Positions 49,438 to 59,493 of a stretch of DNA of 64,000 nucleotides are shown here, in pieces. The notes under the pieces were generated by a model. That model did not search any database, was not told where the DNA came from, and saw nothing but the letters and a program-made list of their open reading frames with translations. The position numbers were made by a program, and so were the translations under genes. Origin of the DNA: JAGVSR01 sp963778225. GTDB lineage: Bacteria; Pseudomonadota; Alphaproteobacteria; Rhizobiales; Hyphomicrobiaceae. Positions within the stretch are counted from its first letter, which is position 1; every line of letters starts with the position of its first letter. The stretch covers positions 62,001 to 126,000 of the forward strand of contig CAVZTR010000010.1 in assembly GCA_963778225.1 (NCBI GenBank). The letters are read 5' to 3'.

Positions 49438-51885
49438 GTGCCGTCCTTCTCGAAAAATCTAGAGATCACCCTTCATCGTGCGCTCGAGCATGCCAACCAA
49501 CGCAGCCATGAATATGCGACGTTGGAGCATCTGCTCGCCGCCCTGATCGAAGATCGTGACGCAGCCGCTGTGATGCGGGCCTGCAATGTCGATGTCGATC
49601 GGCTGCGCGCACGCATCACGGAATATTTGGACAGCGAGTTTACGGCGATCACGTCCAAGTCGGTGTCGGAAGCCTCTCCGACGCCTGGCTTTCAGCGCGT
49701 GATCCATCGCGCCGTGGTCCACGTTCAGTCGTCGGGTCGCGAAGAAGTCACCGGCGCCAACGTGCTGGTCGCGATTTTCGCAGAGCGCGAAAGCCATGCA
49801 GCGTTCTTCCTGCAGGAGCAGGACATGACGCGCTTCGATGCCGTCCAATATATCAGTCACGGTATCGCGAAACGTCCCGGCATGTCGGAACCCCGTGTTG
49901 TGCGGGGTGCAGAGGAGAACGAGCAAACGGAAACGGGAGAGGACAAGAAGGGCCAGCAGGACGCACTCAACACGTATTGCGTCAACCTCAATCGCAAGGC
50001 CCGTGACGGCAAGATCGATCCGTTGATCGGCCGTGAGCCGGAGGTGCTGCGCACGATCCAGGTGCTCTGCCGCCGCCAGAAGAACAATCCGCTCCTCGTC
50101 GGCGATCCCGGCGTGGGCAAAACCGCAATTGCCGAGGGTCTCGCCCGCAAGATCATCCGCGGCGAAGTCCCCGAGGTCCTGCGCGACGCCACAATCTTCG
50201 CGCTCGACATGGGCTCCTTGCTCGCCGGCACGCGCTACCGCGGCGACTTCGAGGAACGCCTGAAGGCCGTCATGAAGGAAGCCGAAGCCTATCCGGGCGC
50301 CGTGCTCTTCATCGACGAAATCCACACCGTCATCGGTGCGGGTGCGACCTCGGGCGGCGCGATGGATGCCTCGAACTTGCTGAAGCCGGCACTGCAGTCG
50401 GGCGCTTTGCGCTGCATCGGCTCGACGACCTACAAAGAGTATCGCCAGCACTTCGAAAAGGATCGCGCGCTCGTCCGCCGCTTCCAGAAGATCGATGTCA
50501 ACGAGCCGACCGTGGCCGATGCGATCGAGATCCTGAAGGGTCTGAAGCCGTACTTTGAGGAGTACCACAAGCTCAAGTACACCAACGACGCCATCAAGGC
50601 GGCGGTGGAACTGGCCGCCCGCTACATCCACGACCGCAAGCTGCCCGACAAGGCGATCGACGTGATCGACGAGTTGGGTGCGGCGCAAATGCTCGTGGTG
50701 GAAGCGAAGCGGAAGAAGAAGATCACCGTCAAGGAGATCGAAGCGACGATCGCCACCATGGCGCGGATCCCACCAAAGACCGTGTCCAAGACCGACGCTG
50801 ACGTCCTCCAGAACATCGACCGCGACCTGAAGCGGCTCGTGTTCGGCCAGGACAAAGCGATCTCGGCTTTGGCCTCCGCGATCAAGCTCGCCCGTGCCGG
50901 CCTGCGCGAACCGGAAAAGCCGATCGGCTGCTACCTGTTCTCGGGCCCCACCGGCGTCGGCAAAACGGAAGTCGCAAAGCAACTCGCCAACCTGCTCGGC
51001 GTCGAATTGCTGCGCTTCGACATGTCGGAATACATGGAGAAGCACTCCGTCTCACGTCTGATCGGCGCGCCTCCGGGCTACGTCGGTTTCGACCAGGGCG
51101 GTCTCCTGACGGATGGCGTCGACCAGCATCCCCATTCGGTGCTGCTCCTCGATGAAATCGAGAAGGCGCACCCGGATCTCTACAATATTCTGTTGCAGGT
51201 CATGGATCACGGCAAGCTGACGGACCACTCCGGCAAGTCGGTCGACTTCCGCAACGTCATTCTCATCATGACGACGAACGCGGGTGCCACCGACATGGCC
51301 AAGCCCCCCATGGGCTTCGAGCGCGGCCGTCGCGAAGGCGAGGATACGGAAGCCGTCAACCGGATGTTCACGCCGGAATTCCGCAACCGCCTCGATGCGG
51401 TGATCCCCTTCGGTGGTCTACCGCCCGAGGTTATCGCCAAGGTGGTCGACAAGTTCATCTTCCAGTTGGAAGCCCAGCTTTCCGAGCGTTCGGTCACCAT
51501 CGAACTCACGGATGCCGCGCGCAAATGGATTGGCGAAATCGGCTACGACGAGAAGTTCGGCGCGCGTCCGCTTGGCCGCGTGATCCAGGAACACATCAAG
51601 AAGCCGCTCGCCGATGAACTTCTCTTCGGCAAGCTCGAGCACGGCGGAACCGTGAAGATCGACTTGGAAGGCACCGGGCTCGAGAAGCGCCTTGCCTTCG
51701 AATTCATCCCTGCCGAGCCGGGCAGTCGCAAGCCCGAAACAACGGACGACGATGACGACGAGCCGGAAACGGCGCTCGCCGACCTCGCACCGCGCAAGGC
51801 TTTGCCGGGCCCGAAGGAAAAGAAGGAGAAGCCGGCACGCCCGTCGGGCTCTGTTCCCGGCGTGCCGCGCAAGAAGGACGAGTAA
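49438..51885 (+). CDS. clpA: ATP-dependent Clp protease ATP-binding subunit ClpA
   Basis: An 815-residue two-ring AAA+ unfoldase that feeds ClpP. The N domain (1-145, LHRALEHANQRSHEYATLEH) binds ClpS. The first ATPase has Walker A GDPGVGKTA (222-230), the second GPTGVGKTEVA (about 503-513). A long charged C-terminal tail (about 765-815, rich in Asp/Glu then Lys/Pro) exceeds the usual end near 760. It uses a GTG start directly after clpS, so the adaptor and unfoldase are made together. clpP is not in the window. Confidence 0.97.
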   Translation: MPSFSKNLEITLHRALEHANQRSHEYATLEHLLAALIEDRDAAAVMRACNVDVDRLRARITEYLDSEFTAITSKSVSEASPTPGFQRVIHRAVVHVQSSGREEVTGANVLVAIFAERESHAAFFLQEQDMTRFDAVQYISHGIAKRPGMSEPRVVRGAEENEQTETGEDKKGQQDALNTYCVNLNRKARDGKIDPLIGREPEVLRTIQVLCRRQKNNPLLVGDPGVGKTAIAEGLARKIIRGEVPEVLRDATIFALDMGSLLAGTRYRGDFEERLKAVMKEAEAYPGAVLFIDEIHTVIGAGATSGGAMDASNLLKPALQSGALRCIGSTTYKEYRQHFEKDRALVRRFQKIDVNEPTVADAIEILKGLKPYFEEYHKLKYTNDAIKAAVELAARYIHDRKLPDKAIDVIDELGAAQMLVVEAKRKKKITVKEIEATIATMARIPPKTVSKTDADVLQNIDRDLKRLVFGQDKAISALASAIKLARAGLREPEKPIGCYLFSGPTGVGKTEVAKQLANLLGVELLRFDMSEYMEKHSVSRLIGAPPGYVGFDQGGLLTDGVDQHPHSVLLLDEIEKAHPDLYNILLQVMDHGKLTDHSGKSVDFRNVILIMTTNAGATDMAKPPMGFERGRREGEDTEAVNRMFTPEFRNRLDAVIPFGGLPPEVIAKVVDKFIFQLEAQLSERSVTIELTDAARKWIGEIGYDEKFGARPLGRVIQEHIKKPLADELLFGKLEHGGTVKIDLEGTGLEKRLAFEFIPAEPGSRKPETTDDDDDEPETALADLAPRKALPGPKEKKEKPARPSGSVPGVPRKKDE

Positions 51886-51930
51886 GACAAAGCTGCGGCG
51901 ATCCGCAACATGACGACTCGCGTTAGTATC

Positions 51931-51965
51931 GGCGCGCCGCGATCCACTCGCGGCGCGCCTTTTTG
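51931..51965 (+). terminator. Intrinsic terminator after clpA
   Basis: GGCGCGCCGCG pairs with CGCGGCGCGCC around a 7-base loop, followed by TTTTTGTT. It closes the clpS-clpA operon. Confidence 0.88.
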
Positions 51966-52060
51966 TTGACGCCACGCGGTTGCGGAACCATGCGGCCGTG
52001 CCGATCTTATCGTAGGAAGACCGTGATCTTGGCAAAGGTCCGGGAGCAATGGAGATTTCC

Positions 52061-52504
52061 ATGTCCGCACGCGCCGCCGTACTCCCCATCCATTCCGCGG
52101 CTGTCCGGTATGCGGTCCTCGCCGCGGCTGGCACACTCCTCGCGGTCTTCCTGACGATTGCGCCCGTCAAAGCCGCCATCGCCGCCGAGCTCGCCGGAAC
52201 CTGGAGCGGCAGCGGCACCGTCACCTTGGCGAACGGCGCGCGCGAAAAGGCCCGTTGCCGAGCCTCCTACATCGCAGCCGGCGGACGCACCTATGCCATG
52301 TCGGCGACCTGTGCCACTGCATCCGCCAAGGTCTCGCAGACGGCCATCCTCAGCCAGAACACGAAGAATCGCTTCGGGGGCACATTCTACAACCCGGAAT
52401 TCGGCGTCACGGGCCGCATTCGCATCATCGTCAGCGGCAAGCGTCAGACCGTCTATCTCTCCGGTAGCGCCGGACACGCCACGTTCAGCATGCAGCGCCG
52501 GTAA
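52061..52504 (+). CDS. Secreted beta-rich hypothetical protein
   Basis: A 147-residue protein. A basic start and a hydrophobic segment (about 14-42, AVLAAAGTLLAVFLTIAPVK) form a signal peptide or anchor, cleaved probably after AAIAA. The mature part begins LAGTWSGSGTVTLANG and is beta-rich with two Cys (CRASYIAAGG, ATCATASA) that may form a disulfide. It resembles small secreted proteins of other Hyphomicrobiales with an LAGxWSGxGT start, of unknown function. ATG 52061 is preferred over ATG 52049 because GGAG is correctly spaced before it. Confidence 0.75.
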   Translation: MSARAAVLPIHSAAVRYAVLAAAGTLLAVFLTIAPVKAAIAAELAGTWSGSGTVTLANGAREKARCRASYIAAGGRTYAMSATCATASAKVSQTAILSQNTKNRFGGTFYNPEFGVTGRIRIIVSGKRQTVYLSGSAGHATFSMQRR

Positions 52505-52551
52505 TCGGCCCCGGCTGCGGCCGGTGCAATATGAACGACAGCTGCAAACGA

Positions 52552-52586
52552 GGTTCAGAACGGGTTCAGCCGTGGTCTCCTAAGGT
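52552..52586 (+). promoter_or_regulatory. Direct repeat upstream of the small secreted helical protein
   Basis: GGTTCAG occurs twice (52552-52558 and 52563-52569) with an 11-base period, and TAAGGT (52581-52586) may be the -10 box. Two direct half-sites one helical turn apart, just before a -10, are the usual layout for OmpR/PhoB-type activators. No regulator is assigned. Confidence 0.4.
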
Positions 52587-52641
52587 TTCTCACATGACGG
52601 GGTGACATGCCCCTTCAAAGAGATCCAACGGAGACGACACC

Positions 52642-52992
52642 ATGACGACCACCCTGACCCGCTCGCTCGCCCTCGCTACTTTCGCCGCTTCGGCCCTCGT
52701 CGCGTCGGTAGCCGGCGCATCGGCCCACTCGATCGACCAGCGTTCTATCGAGCAGCGTCTCACCATCGAGCAGGGCCGCCAGTCCGGCAGCATCACCTGG
52801 CTGGAAGGTCGCCGGTTGCGCGCCGAGCAGCAGAAGATCGTCCGGGTCGAGCAGGCACTGAAATCCGATGGCCACCTGTCAGGCAAGGACAGGCGCGTCC
52901 TCAAGACCCTCCAGGACCAAGCCGAAGCTCGCATCGTGGCCGAGCAGACCGACAACCGCCGCCGCCGCTTTCTCCCGCGCATCGGCAACTGA
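52642..52992 (+). CDS. Small secreted helical protein
   Basis: A 116-residue protein with a signal peptide (1-28, ending ASA-HS) and an all-helical, charged mature part (QRSIEQRLTIEQGRQSGSIT, then LEGRRLRAEQQKIVRVEQAL). It resembles a widespread Hyphomicrobiales family of small periplasmic proteins with the pattern GRxSGxxTxxE and a later GHLSxxDRRxL. The family has no known function that I can name. GGAG precedes the ATG; a possible activator site lies upstream and a terminator downstream, so it is a single-gene unit. Confidence 0.8.
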   Translation: MTTTLTRSLALATFAASALVASVAGASAHSIDQRSIEQRLTIEQGRQSGSITWLEGRRLRAEQQKIVRVEQALKSDGHLSGKDRRVLKTLQDQAEARIVAEQTDNRRRRFLPRIGN

Positions 52993-53028
52993 ACCCCGCC
53001 CGGGCCCTAGCTTTCTCCCAGAACTCTC

Positions 53029-53058
53029 AAGGCCGCTCTCCGGGCGGCCTTCTTTTTT
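53029..53058 (+). terminator. Intrinsic terminator
   Basis: AAGGCCGC and GCGGCCTT form an 8-bp stem around TCTCCGG, followed by CTTTTTT. It ends the small secreted protein gene. Confidence 0.85.
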
Positions 53059-53194
53059 GCCCGGCCCGCGTCCAGCGGTGCACGAAGGCAACATCGGCGA
53101 TTTGTGCCGCAGAACAGAACGCAGCTTAGCACTTTGGTAAGCCCCCACCGCTAGCGTCGACCTCGAGCTTTTGTCTTAGTCGGGTCGGGGTAAC

Positions 53195-54199
53195 ATGAGC
53201 ATTCTGCGGTCGGTGTCGGTCGACACCATTTCTTCGCGCGGCAGCATCCGCGAGCAGGACGTCCTGCGCATGCGCCAGGCGTTCTACGACGACGGGCTCA
53301 TCACCTCCGAAGAAGCCATGACCCTGGTCCGACTGAACGAGACCTGCCCCGTACAGGACGCGGCATGGTCGCAGTTCTTCGTGCAGGCATTGTGCGATTA
53401 CGTCGTCAATCAAACCGAGCCCGAGGGCTACATCACCGCCGCCAACGCCGACTGGCTGATCTCCGTGATCGCCCCCGAAGGCAAGGTGCGCACGAAGACC
53501 GAACTCGACCTTCTGCTCCAGGTTTTGGACACGGCCCGCTGGTCGCCCGAGCGCCTCGTTCGCTTCGCCCTCGATGAAGTGAAGCGCGCGGTCATCGAGG
53601 GCGACGGCCCGTTGCGTACAGGCGGAACGCGCGCAACGGGTACGATCACCGACGCCGAGGTCGATCTGGTCCGGCGGGTTCTCTATGCCTTCGGAGGGGA
53701 TGGAAACATTGCCGTTACTCGCGCCGAGGCCGAAGTTCTGATCGCCATCGAAGAGAGTGTCGCCGCCGGCTCACCCAATGCCGCCTGGACGGACCTTTTC
53801 GTCAAAGCGATGGCCAACGTGGTTCTGGCGGCCTCCGGGTACGCGCCGCCGAGCCGCGAGGAAGCCTTGCGCTCCGATGCGTGGTTGAAGCGCCGCGGCG
53901 ACCTCTCTCTGACAAACCTCGTCGACGCGATGGCGACCAGCAGCCTCGCAAGCGTCTGGGACACTTACAGTGAGCAAAGCTCGGAAGAGCGCGCGCTCGC
54001 CCGCCTCGAGCGGCAGCGGATCGAGATCATCACCAACGAAGAAATCACCGAAGGCGAGGCTAGTTGGCTGGTCGAGCGGCTGACCCGCGACGACCGCCTG
54101 ACACCCACGGAACTGGCCCTCATCGACTACCTGCGCCGGGAAGCCACGATGCTCCACCCTGCGCTTGTGGACCTGATCCGCCGAACCTCGGCGGCCTGA
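53195..54199 (+). CDS. Hypothetical protein with internal helical repeats
   Basis: A 334-residue soluble, acidic, mainly helical protein I do not recognise. It contains degenerate repeats. Copy A (about 17-75) reads IREQDVLRMRQAFYDDGLIT ... AAWSQFFVQALCDYV, then GYITAANADWL. Copy B (about 150-215) reads ITDAEVDLVRRVLYAF ... AAWTDLFVKAMANVV, then GYAPPSREEAL. A shorter copy C (about 270-330) reads RIEIITNEEITEGEASWLVE. The shared D/N-G-x-I-T-x-x-E pattern recalls EF-hand-like or TerB-like helical bundles, but no complete calcium loop is visible. It has no signal peptide. Confidence 0.75.
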   Translation: MSILRSVSVDTISSRGSIREQDVLRMRQAFYDDGLITSEEAMTLVRLNETCPVQDAAWSQFFVQALCDYVVNQTEPEGYITAANADWLISVIAPEGKVRTKTELDLLLQVLDTARWSPERLVRFALDEVKRAVIEGDGPLRTGGTRATGTITDAEVDLVRRVLYAFGGDGNIAVTRAEAEVLIAIEESVAAGSPNAAWTDLFVKAMANVVLAASGYAPPSREEALRSDAWLKRRGDLSLTNLVDAMATSSLASVWDTYSEQSSEERALARLERQRIEIITNEEITEGEASWLVERLTRDDRLTPTELALIDYLRREATMLHPALVDLIRRTSAA

Positions 54200-54441
54200 G
54201 CAGAGCCGGCTTTGCTATGCGCTGAAACTTGCAACCCGGCGGCCCTGTGCTGCCGGGAGCGCCGATTCTATGATTGAATTTCGAAATCCGGCGATGTTAA
54301 CGCTTCGGGGGCGTGGGCGAGGGGCCGAACAAGGAGGGTCCCGACCGGTCTCCGAGGCGCTCCGGGCGCGCCATGTTGCCCGTTTACGTGACGGAAAGAG
54401 GCGTCTAGAACCAGCCGTCGATCTGACCCCCATTCTCTCCC

Positions 54442-54447
54442 TATAGA
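54442..54447 (+). promoter_or_regulatory. Possible -10 box of pccA
   Basis: TATAGA lies 23 bases before the pccA start, in CCCTATAGAACC. No matching -35 is seen, so this is weak. The 271-base gap (54200-54470) also holds TTGAAT (54274) and the partly palindromic ATTTCGAAAT (54278-54287), but no gene. Confidence 0.3.
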
Positions 54448-54470
54448 ACCAAGACGGGACCGCATCCGCG

Positions 54471-56486
<2,016 letters not shown>

Positions 56487-56511
56487 TCGTTCGCACATCA
56501 TAGGAATGCAG

Positions 56512-56544
56512 AGGTCGGCCCCAGCAATGAGGCCGGCCTTTTTT
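56512..56544 (+). terminator. Intrinsic terminator after pccA
   Basis: AGGTCGGCC and GGCCGGCCT pair (one G-T) around CCAGCAATGA, followed by TTTTTT. Confidence 0.88.
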
Positions 56545-56591
56545 CATTTGAGGCGGCTCTCCGCGCACAGAGGCCCGCTCCGCGCATAACC

Positions 56592-56633
56592 GCGCACGGC
56601 GGCCGGCTCCGCGCCAGCGGAGTCGCCGTGCGC
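56592..56633. repeat. Structured palindromic repeat, copy 5
   Basis: The outer stem is GCGCACGGCG / CGCCGTGCGC and the inner stem CTCCGC / GCGGAG, with the GCCGG bulge opposite T. It lies between the pccA terminator and the convergent LysR gene, in tandem with copy 6. Confidence 0.8.
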
Positions 56634-56645
56634 CACTAATCCGAA

Positions 56646-56683
56646 GCACGGCGGCCGGCTCCGCGCCAGCGGAGTCGCCGTGC
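56646..56683. repeat. Structured palindromic repeat, copy 6
   Basis: It is identical to copy 5 from GCACGGCG through the flanking CGCCACTAAT, 47 bases without a change, so this tandem duplication is recent. The CGCCACTAAT flank appears a third time, shortened, at about 56698. Confidence 0.8.
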
Positions 56684-56702
56684 GCCACTAATAAGCGCGC
56701 CA

Positions 56703-57560
56703 CTAATCAGAAGCGTAACGACCGCATTCGCGTCTGAGGCGGTCGAGAATGGGCTCGTAGGCCTCCTCGTCGCGGGCTTCGGGGTACACGAGATAGACCG
56801 GGTAGACGAAGCGGCGGGCGCGCTTGGGTTGTTTGAGCCGACCGCGCGAGAGGTAGGGCTTCACCAGCCGCATGGGGAAGTAAGCCGACAGTTCATTGGC
56901 CAGCACATACTCCAGCGGCATGCTGCCAAGATCGAGCGAGAGCCCCGGCTTGATCAGCTCCGGGTAGGCCGCCGCGTGATCCTGCTGGAAGTCCGGACCC
57001 CAATTGATGAAGACGTAATCCGTATTTCCCTTCCGCTGACCGGCCCGGCCGCTTGTGACCAGCACGAATTCCTCGTCGAAGAGATGTTCGACCGTATGCC
57101 CGGGCGGCTGGATCGGCCGGTACATCACCGCCAGGTCGAGGGTTCCCTCGATCAACCGCTGGGTCAGAACGTCCGGCAGCGCCGCGGTCGCGGAAACGGC
57201 GATGTCGGGGGCCTCGCTTCTTAGCATCGAGATGGTTTTCAACAACACGCCATGCCAGAGCGTGGCCGGCGCGCCGATCGCGATGTGATCGCGATGCTGG
57301 TCGGAAAGTGAAACTTCGAGCTGCGCGCGCTGCCACACGCGCACGAGTGCAAGAGCGTGTTTGTGGAACTGTTCACCCGCAGCCGTCAGGTCGGCGCCGG
57401 ATTTCGACCGTTCAAAAACGGGACGCCCAAGCAGATCCTCGAGCCCCTTGATCCGCGCGGAAACCGTGGATTGCGTGATGTTCAAGCGATGCGCGGCGTC
57501 GATGAAACTCCCGGTTTCAGCGACCATCAGGAAGGTGCGGGCGAGGTTGATGTCCATCAT
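56703..57560 (-). CDS. LysR-family transcriptional regulator
   Basis: A 285-residue LysR regulator on the minus strand. The winged helix-turn-helix (1-60) reads ARTFLMVAETGSFIDAAHRL then NITQSTVSARIKGLEDLLGR. The effector domain (about 90-285) is of the usual size, with no clue to its ligand. Two ATGs begin the frame (57560, 57557). A perfect 19-base palindrome with a T-N11-A core lies 36 bases upstream and is probably its operator. It is convergent with pccA and divergent from the small Lys/Ala peptide gene. Confidence 0.93.
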   Translation of the reverse strand: MMDINLARTFLMVAETGSFIDAAHRLNITQSTVSARIKGLEDLLGRPVFERSKSGADLTAAGEQFHKHALALVRVWQRAQLEVSLSDQHRDHIAIGAPATLWHGVLLKTISMLRSEAPDIAVSATAALPDVLTQRLIEGTLDLAVMYRPIQPPGHTVEHLFDEEFVLVTSGRAGQRKGNTDYVFINWGPDFQQDHAAAYPELIKPGLSLDLGSMPLEYVLANELSAYFPMRLVKPYLSRGRLKQPKRARRFVYPVYLVYPEARDEEAYEPILDRLRRECGRYASD

Positions 57561-57595
57561 GCACTCGCACGGATGTTGAAGCGCTGGTGATCTAT

Positions 57596-57614
57596 CTATC
57601 GAAATTTTCGATAG
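57596..57614. promoter_or_regulatory. Palindromic LysR operator
   Basis: CTATCGAAATTTTCGATAG is a perfect 9-bp inverted repeat around one base and contains the LysR signature T-N11-A. It lies between the divergent LysR gene and the peptide/secreted protein genes, so it may control both sides. The spacing to the LysR start (36 bases) suits autoregulation. Confidence 0.7.
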
Positions 57615-57738
57615 TGGTCAGCGGAATTTTCCGTTTGAAGCCCGATTTGATTCTCACCACATTGCACACGTCTCGACGCGAGTCGGGGAAGCAGAACCGC
57701 GCAGTCATGCACGGTGGATAAACTGAAGGACGATACAC

Positions 57739-57813
57739 ATGGCCAAAGCTGCAAAGAAGCCTGCCGCAAAGAAGGCCGCTGCCAAGAAGCCGGCGGCGAA
57801 GAAGAAGAAGTAA
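57739..57813 (+). CDS. 24-residue Lys/Ala-rich (histone H1-like) peptide
   Basis: A very short gene encoding MAKAAKKPAAKK followed by AAAKKPAAKKKK, a pure K/A/P sequence like the tails of bacterial histone H1-like (Hc1/AlgP) proteins. GAAGGA lies 8 bases before the ATG, the right spacing. The next gene starts 14 bases after the stop. The composition suggests DNA or RNA binding. It could also be a leader peptide for the downstream gene, or the surviving end of a longer gene; nothing upstream in frame supports the last option. Confidence 0.6.
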   Translation: MAKAAKKPAAKKAAAKKPAAKKKK

Positions 57814-57827
57814 GAGTTTCCTGCCTC

Positions 57828-58190
57828 GTGCCCCGGAACCTAGTCAGTCGGCTCCTTGGAGCTTCGGTGGTTCCCACGGTGATGCTGGTCAGCGTTTTCT
57901 CCGCCGCGCAAGCGGCGTCGGTCACGAACCGGGATGATAAGGACCACACGGTCACGATCATCGAGGAAGACATCCAGAAAGACCACGTTCTCAAAAAAGA
58001 CGAGGTTCTTGAAGGGGTCTGCAAACGCGGGTGCCGCATCCGCATCGACGGTGACGACGTGAATCCCTACGTGCTCGAAGGCACGGAGGTCACGACCATC
58101 GAAGGGGGCGATCTCTACGCTGAAGGGCAAGGGCCGCTGGTTTCTCCACCTTCTGGAGCAGCCGGCCAGCCTTCTAAGCCCAGCCCGTAA
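57828..58190 (+). CDS. Small secreted hypothetical protein
   Basis: A 120-residue protein with a clear signal peptide (1-28, LVSRLLGASVVPTVMLVSVF ending SAAQA-A). The mature part is acidic, with two Cys in CKRGCRIRIDGDD that may pair, and a Pro/Ser-rich end. I recognise no family. GTG 57828 is chosen because it starts the signal peptide; the frame extends further up, but that part overlaps the Lys/Ala peptide gene. It is probably co-expressed with that gene. Confidence 0.7.
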   Translation: MPRNLVSRLLGASVVPTVMLVSVFSAAQAASVTNRDDKDHTVTIIEEDIQKDHVLKKDEVLEGVCKRGCRIRIDGDDVNPYVLEGTEVTTIEGGDLYAEGQGPLVSPPSGAAGQPSKPSP

Positions 58191-58220
58191 AGCGGCAGAG
58201 TTGATCGAGGCAATGCAATC

Positions 58221-58259
58221 CGGCACCCGCGCCATCTGGCTCGGGTGCCGTTTTGTTTT
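58221..58259 (+). terminator. Intrinsic terminator
   Basis: CGGCACCCG and CGGGTGCCG form a 9-bp stem around CGCCATCTGGCT, followed by TTTTGTTTT. It ends the peptide/secreted protein unit and faces the end of lipB. Confidence 0.85.
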
Positions 58260-58291
58260 GCATTCGCCCGCGCCGTTGCTGGACAGCCGAA

Positions 58292-58999
58292 CTAAGGTGT
58301 CAGGCCCGTGTCGGCAGCACCCACCTCTGGGTCAGGCACGGCCGTGAGGGGTCCGAGATATTCCGTGAAACTCGCGATGAGCGCGTTATCCACAGATTCG
58401 AAATCGGCAATCGCACCGAGCGCCGCGAGGCTGGTGATCGCCGAACCCTCCAAACCACACGCCACGATGGTCGCAAAATGTGACAAGTCGGGGTCCACGT
58501 TCAGGCTGATCCCGTGCAGGCTGACGCCGCGCCGAACCTTCAGCCCGAGCGCGCCGATCTTCGCTTCGCCCCCTGGCAGGTCGGCCCGATGAACCCAGAC
58601 CCCCGGGCGCGCCGGATCGCTTGTCGCCGTCACACCCAACCTATCGAGAGCACCGATGACACAGCGTTCGAGCAGTCGGACGAACGCACGCACATCGCCG
58701 TCCGCACGACGGCGGACGTCGAGCAGCGTGTAAACGATGCGCTGTCCCGGTCCGTGGTAGGTGATCTCGCCTCCGCGATCCGTCTCGAAGACCGGGAATC
58801 GACCGGCATCAACGAGATGCTCGGCGCGCCCGCGCGTTCCCTTCGTCAGGAGTGGAGGATGTTCCAGAAACCAGATGAGCTCGGGCTGATCGCCATTCGC
58901 GATCAAGTTTGCTTCCCTCTCCATGAATCGAACGGCCGCCGGGTAATCGACGGCTCCGGTCGATCGCATCAGGCGAAGGGTGGGGTTGGGGTCCGACAT
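58292..58999 (-). CDS. lipB: Lipoyl(octanoyl) transferase
   Basis: A 235-residue LipB that moves octanoate from acyl carrier protein to lipoyl domains of 2-oxoacid dehydrogenases. The family motif RGGEITYHGPGQRIVYTLLD is present, with the catalytic Lys in ALGLKVRRGVSLHG and the catalytic Cys in VACGLEG. The frame stays open 95 codons upstream, but that part covers GC-rich non-coding sequence up to the tRNA; ATG 58999 begins the usual MSDPNPTLRLM region. The 285 bases between lipB and the tRNA contain two direct copies of GCCGGTTGCCGC (59127, 59166) and no gene. Confidence 0.95.
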   Translation of the reverse strand: MSDPNPTLRLMRSTGAVDYPAAVRFMEREANLIANGDQPELIWFLEHPPLLTKGTRGRAEHLVDAGRFPVFETDRGGEITYHGPGQRIVYTLLDVRRRADGDVRAFVRLLERCVIGALDRLGVTATSDPARPGVWVHRADLPGGEAKIGALGLKVRRGVSLHGISLNVDPDLSHFATIVACGLEGSAITSLAALGAIADFESVDNALIASFTEYLGPLTAVPDPEVGAADTGLTP

Positions 59000-59284
59000 G
59001 AAAATATCAGGTATCGTCCTTTGAAGATGGTCTGAGCGCCGATCAAGGGTCTCCTTCCACGGTGCCAACATCCACTGTGCCAGTGCCAGATCGCGGCCCG
59101 CAACGCGTGATGGCGGCACAACTGACGCCGGTTGCCGCAGCCCGTTCATTTGTTGCGGCTCCGGTGCCGGTTGCCGCTTGCCTTCTCCTGAGCCGTCTGT
59201 TAGTTCCCGTCGCCTCGGCAGCACTCCTCTTTGGGGCGCTGCGCGGCTCCCCCACTTGGCTAAAAGCCGGCGGGGCGATCCCAT

Positions 59285-59369
59285 GCGGTTGTGGCGGAAT
59301 TGGTAGACGCACTACCTTGAGGTGGTAACGGGGCAACCCGTGGAGGTTCGAGTCCTCTCAACCGCACCA
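59285..59369 (+). tRNA. tRNA-Leu (anticodon GAG)
   Basis: An 85-base class II tRNA with encoded CCA. The acceptor stem is GCGGTTG / CAACCGC, the anticodon loop TTGAGGT carries GAG, the long variable arm is CGGG-GCAA-CCCG, and the T arm is GGAGG-TTCGAGT-CCTCT. The bottom pair of the anticodon stem appears as C-A rather than a Watson-Crick pair. Confidence 0.95.
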
Positions 59370-59493
59370 ATGCTCACGTGGCACCGAACTTCGGTCGCAA
59401 GCCAGTGCGGCTCCTATTGTGGGAGTCGTAAGGTCCTAAGACAGCGACGTCAGAGCAACTCTCGGGACCCGGCCGGGATCTCGATTGTAGGGC

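Noticed and set aside
59000..59284. N-terminal extension of lipB over 95 codons
   Set aside because: The family begins at about ATG 58999, and the extension overlaps low-complexity intergenic DNA.
59062..59328. Open frame of 88 codons upstream of and into tRNA-Leu
   Set aside because: It runs into the tRNA gene, has no ribosome-binding site, and its Ala/Val-rich translation comes from repeated GCCGGTTGCCG sequence.
59407..59428. Degenerate copy of the hairpin repeat after tRNA-Leu
   Set aside because: CGGCTCC...GGAGTCG resembles the inner part of the repeat, but the GCCGG bulge and outer stem are missing and pairing needs two G-T pairs.
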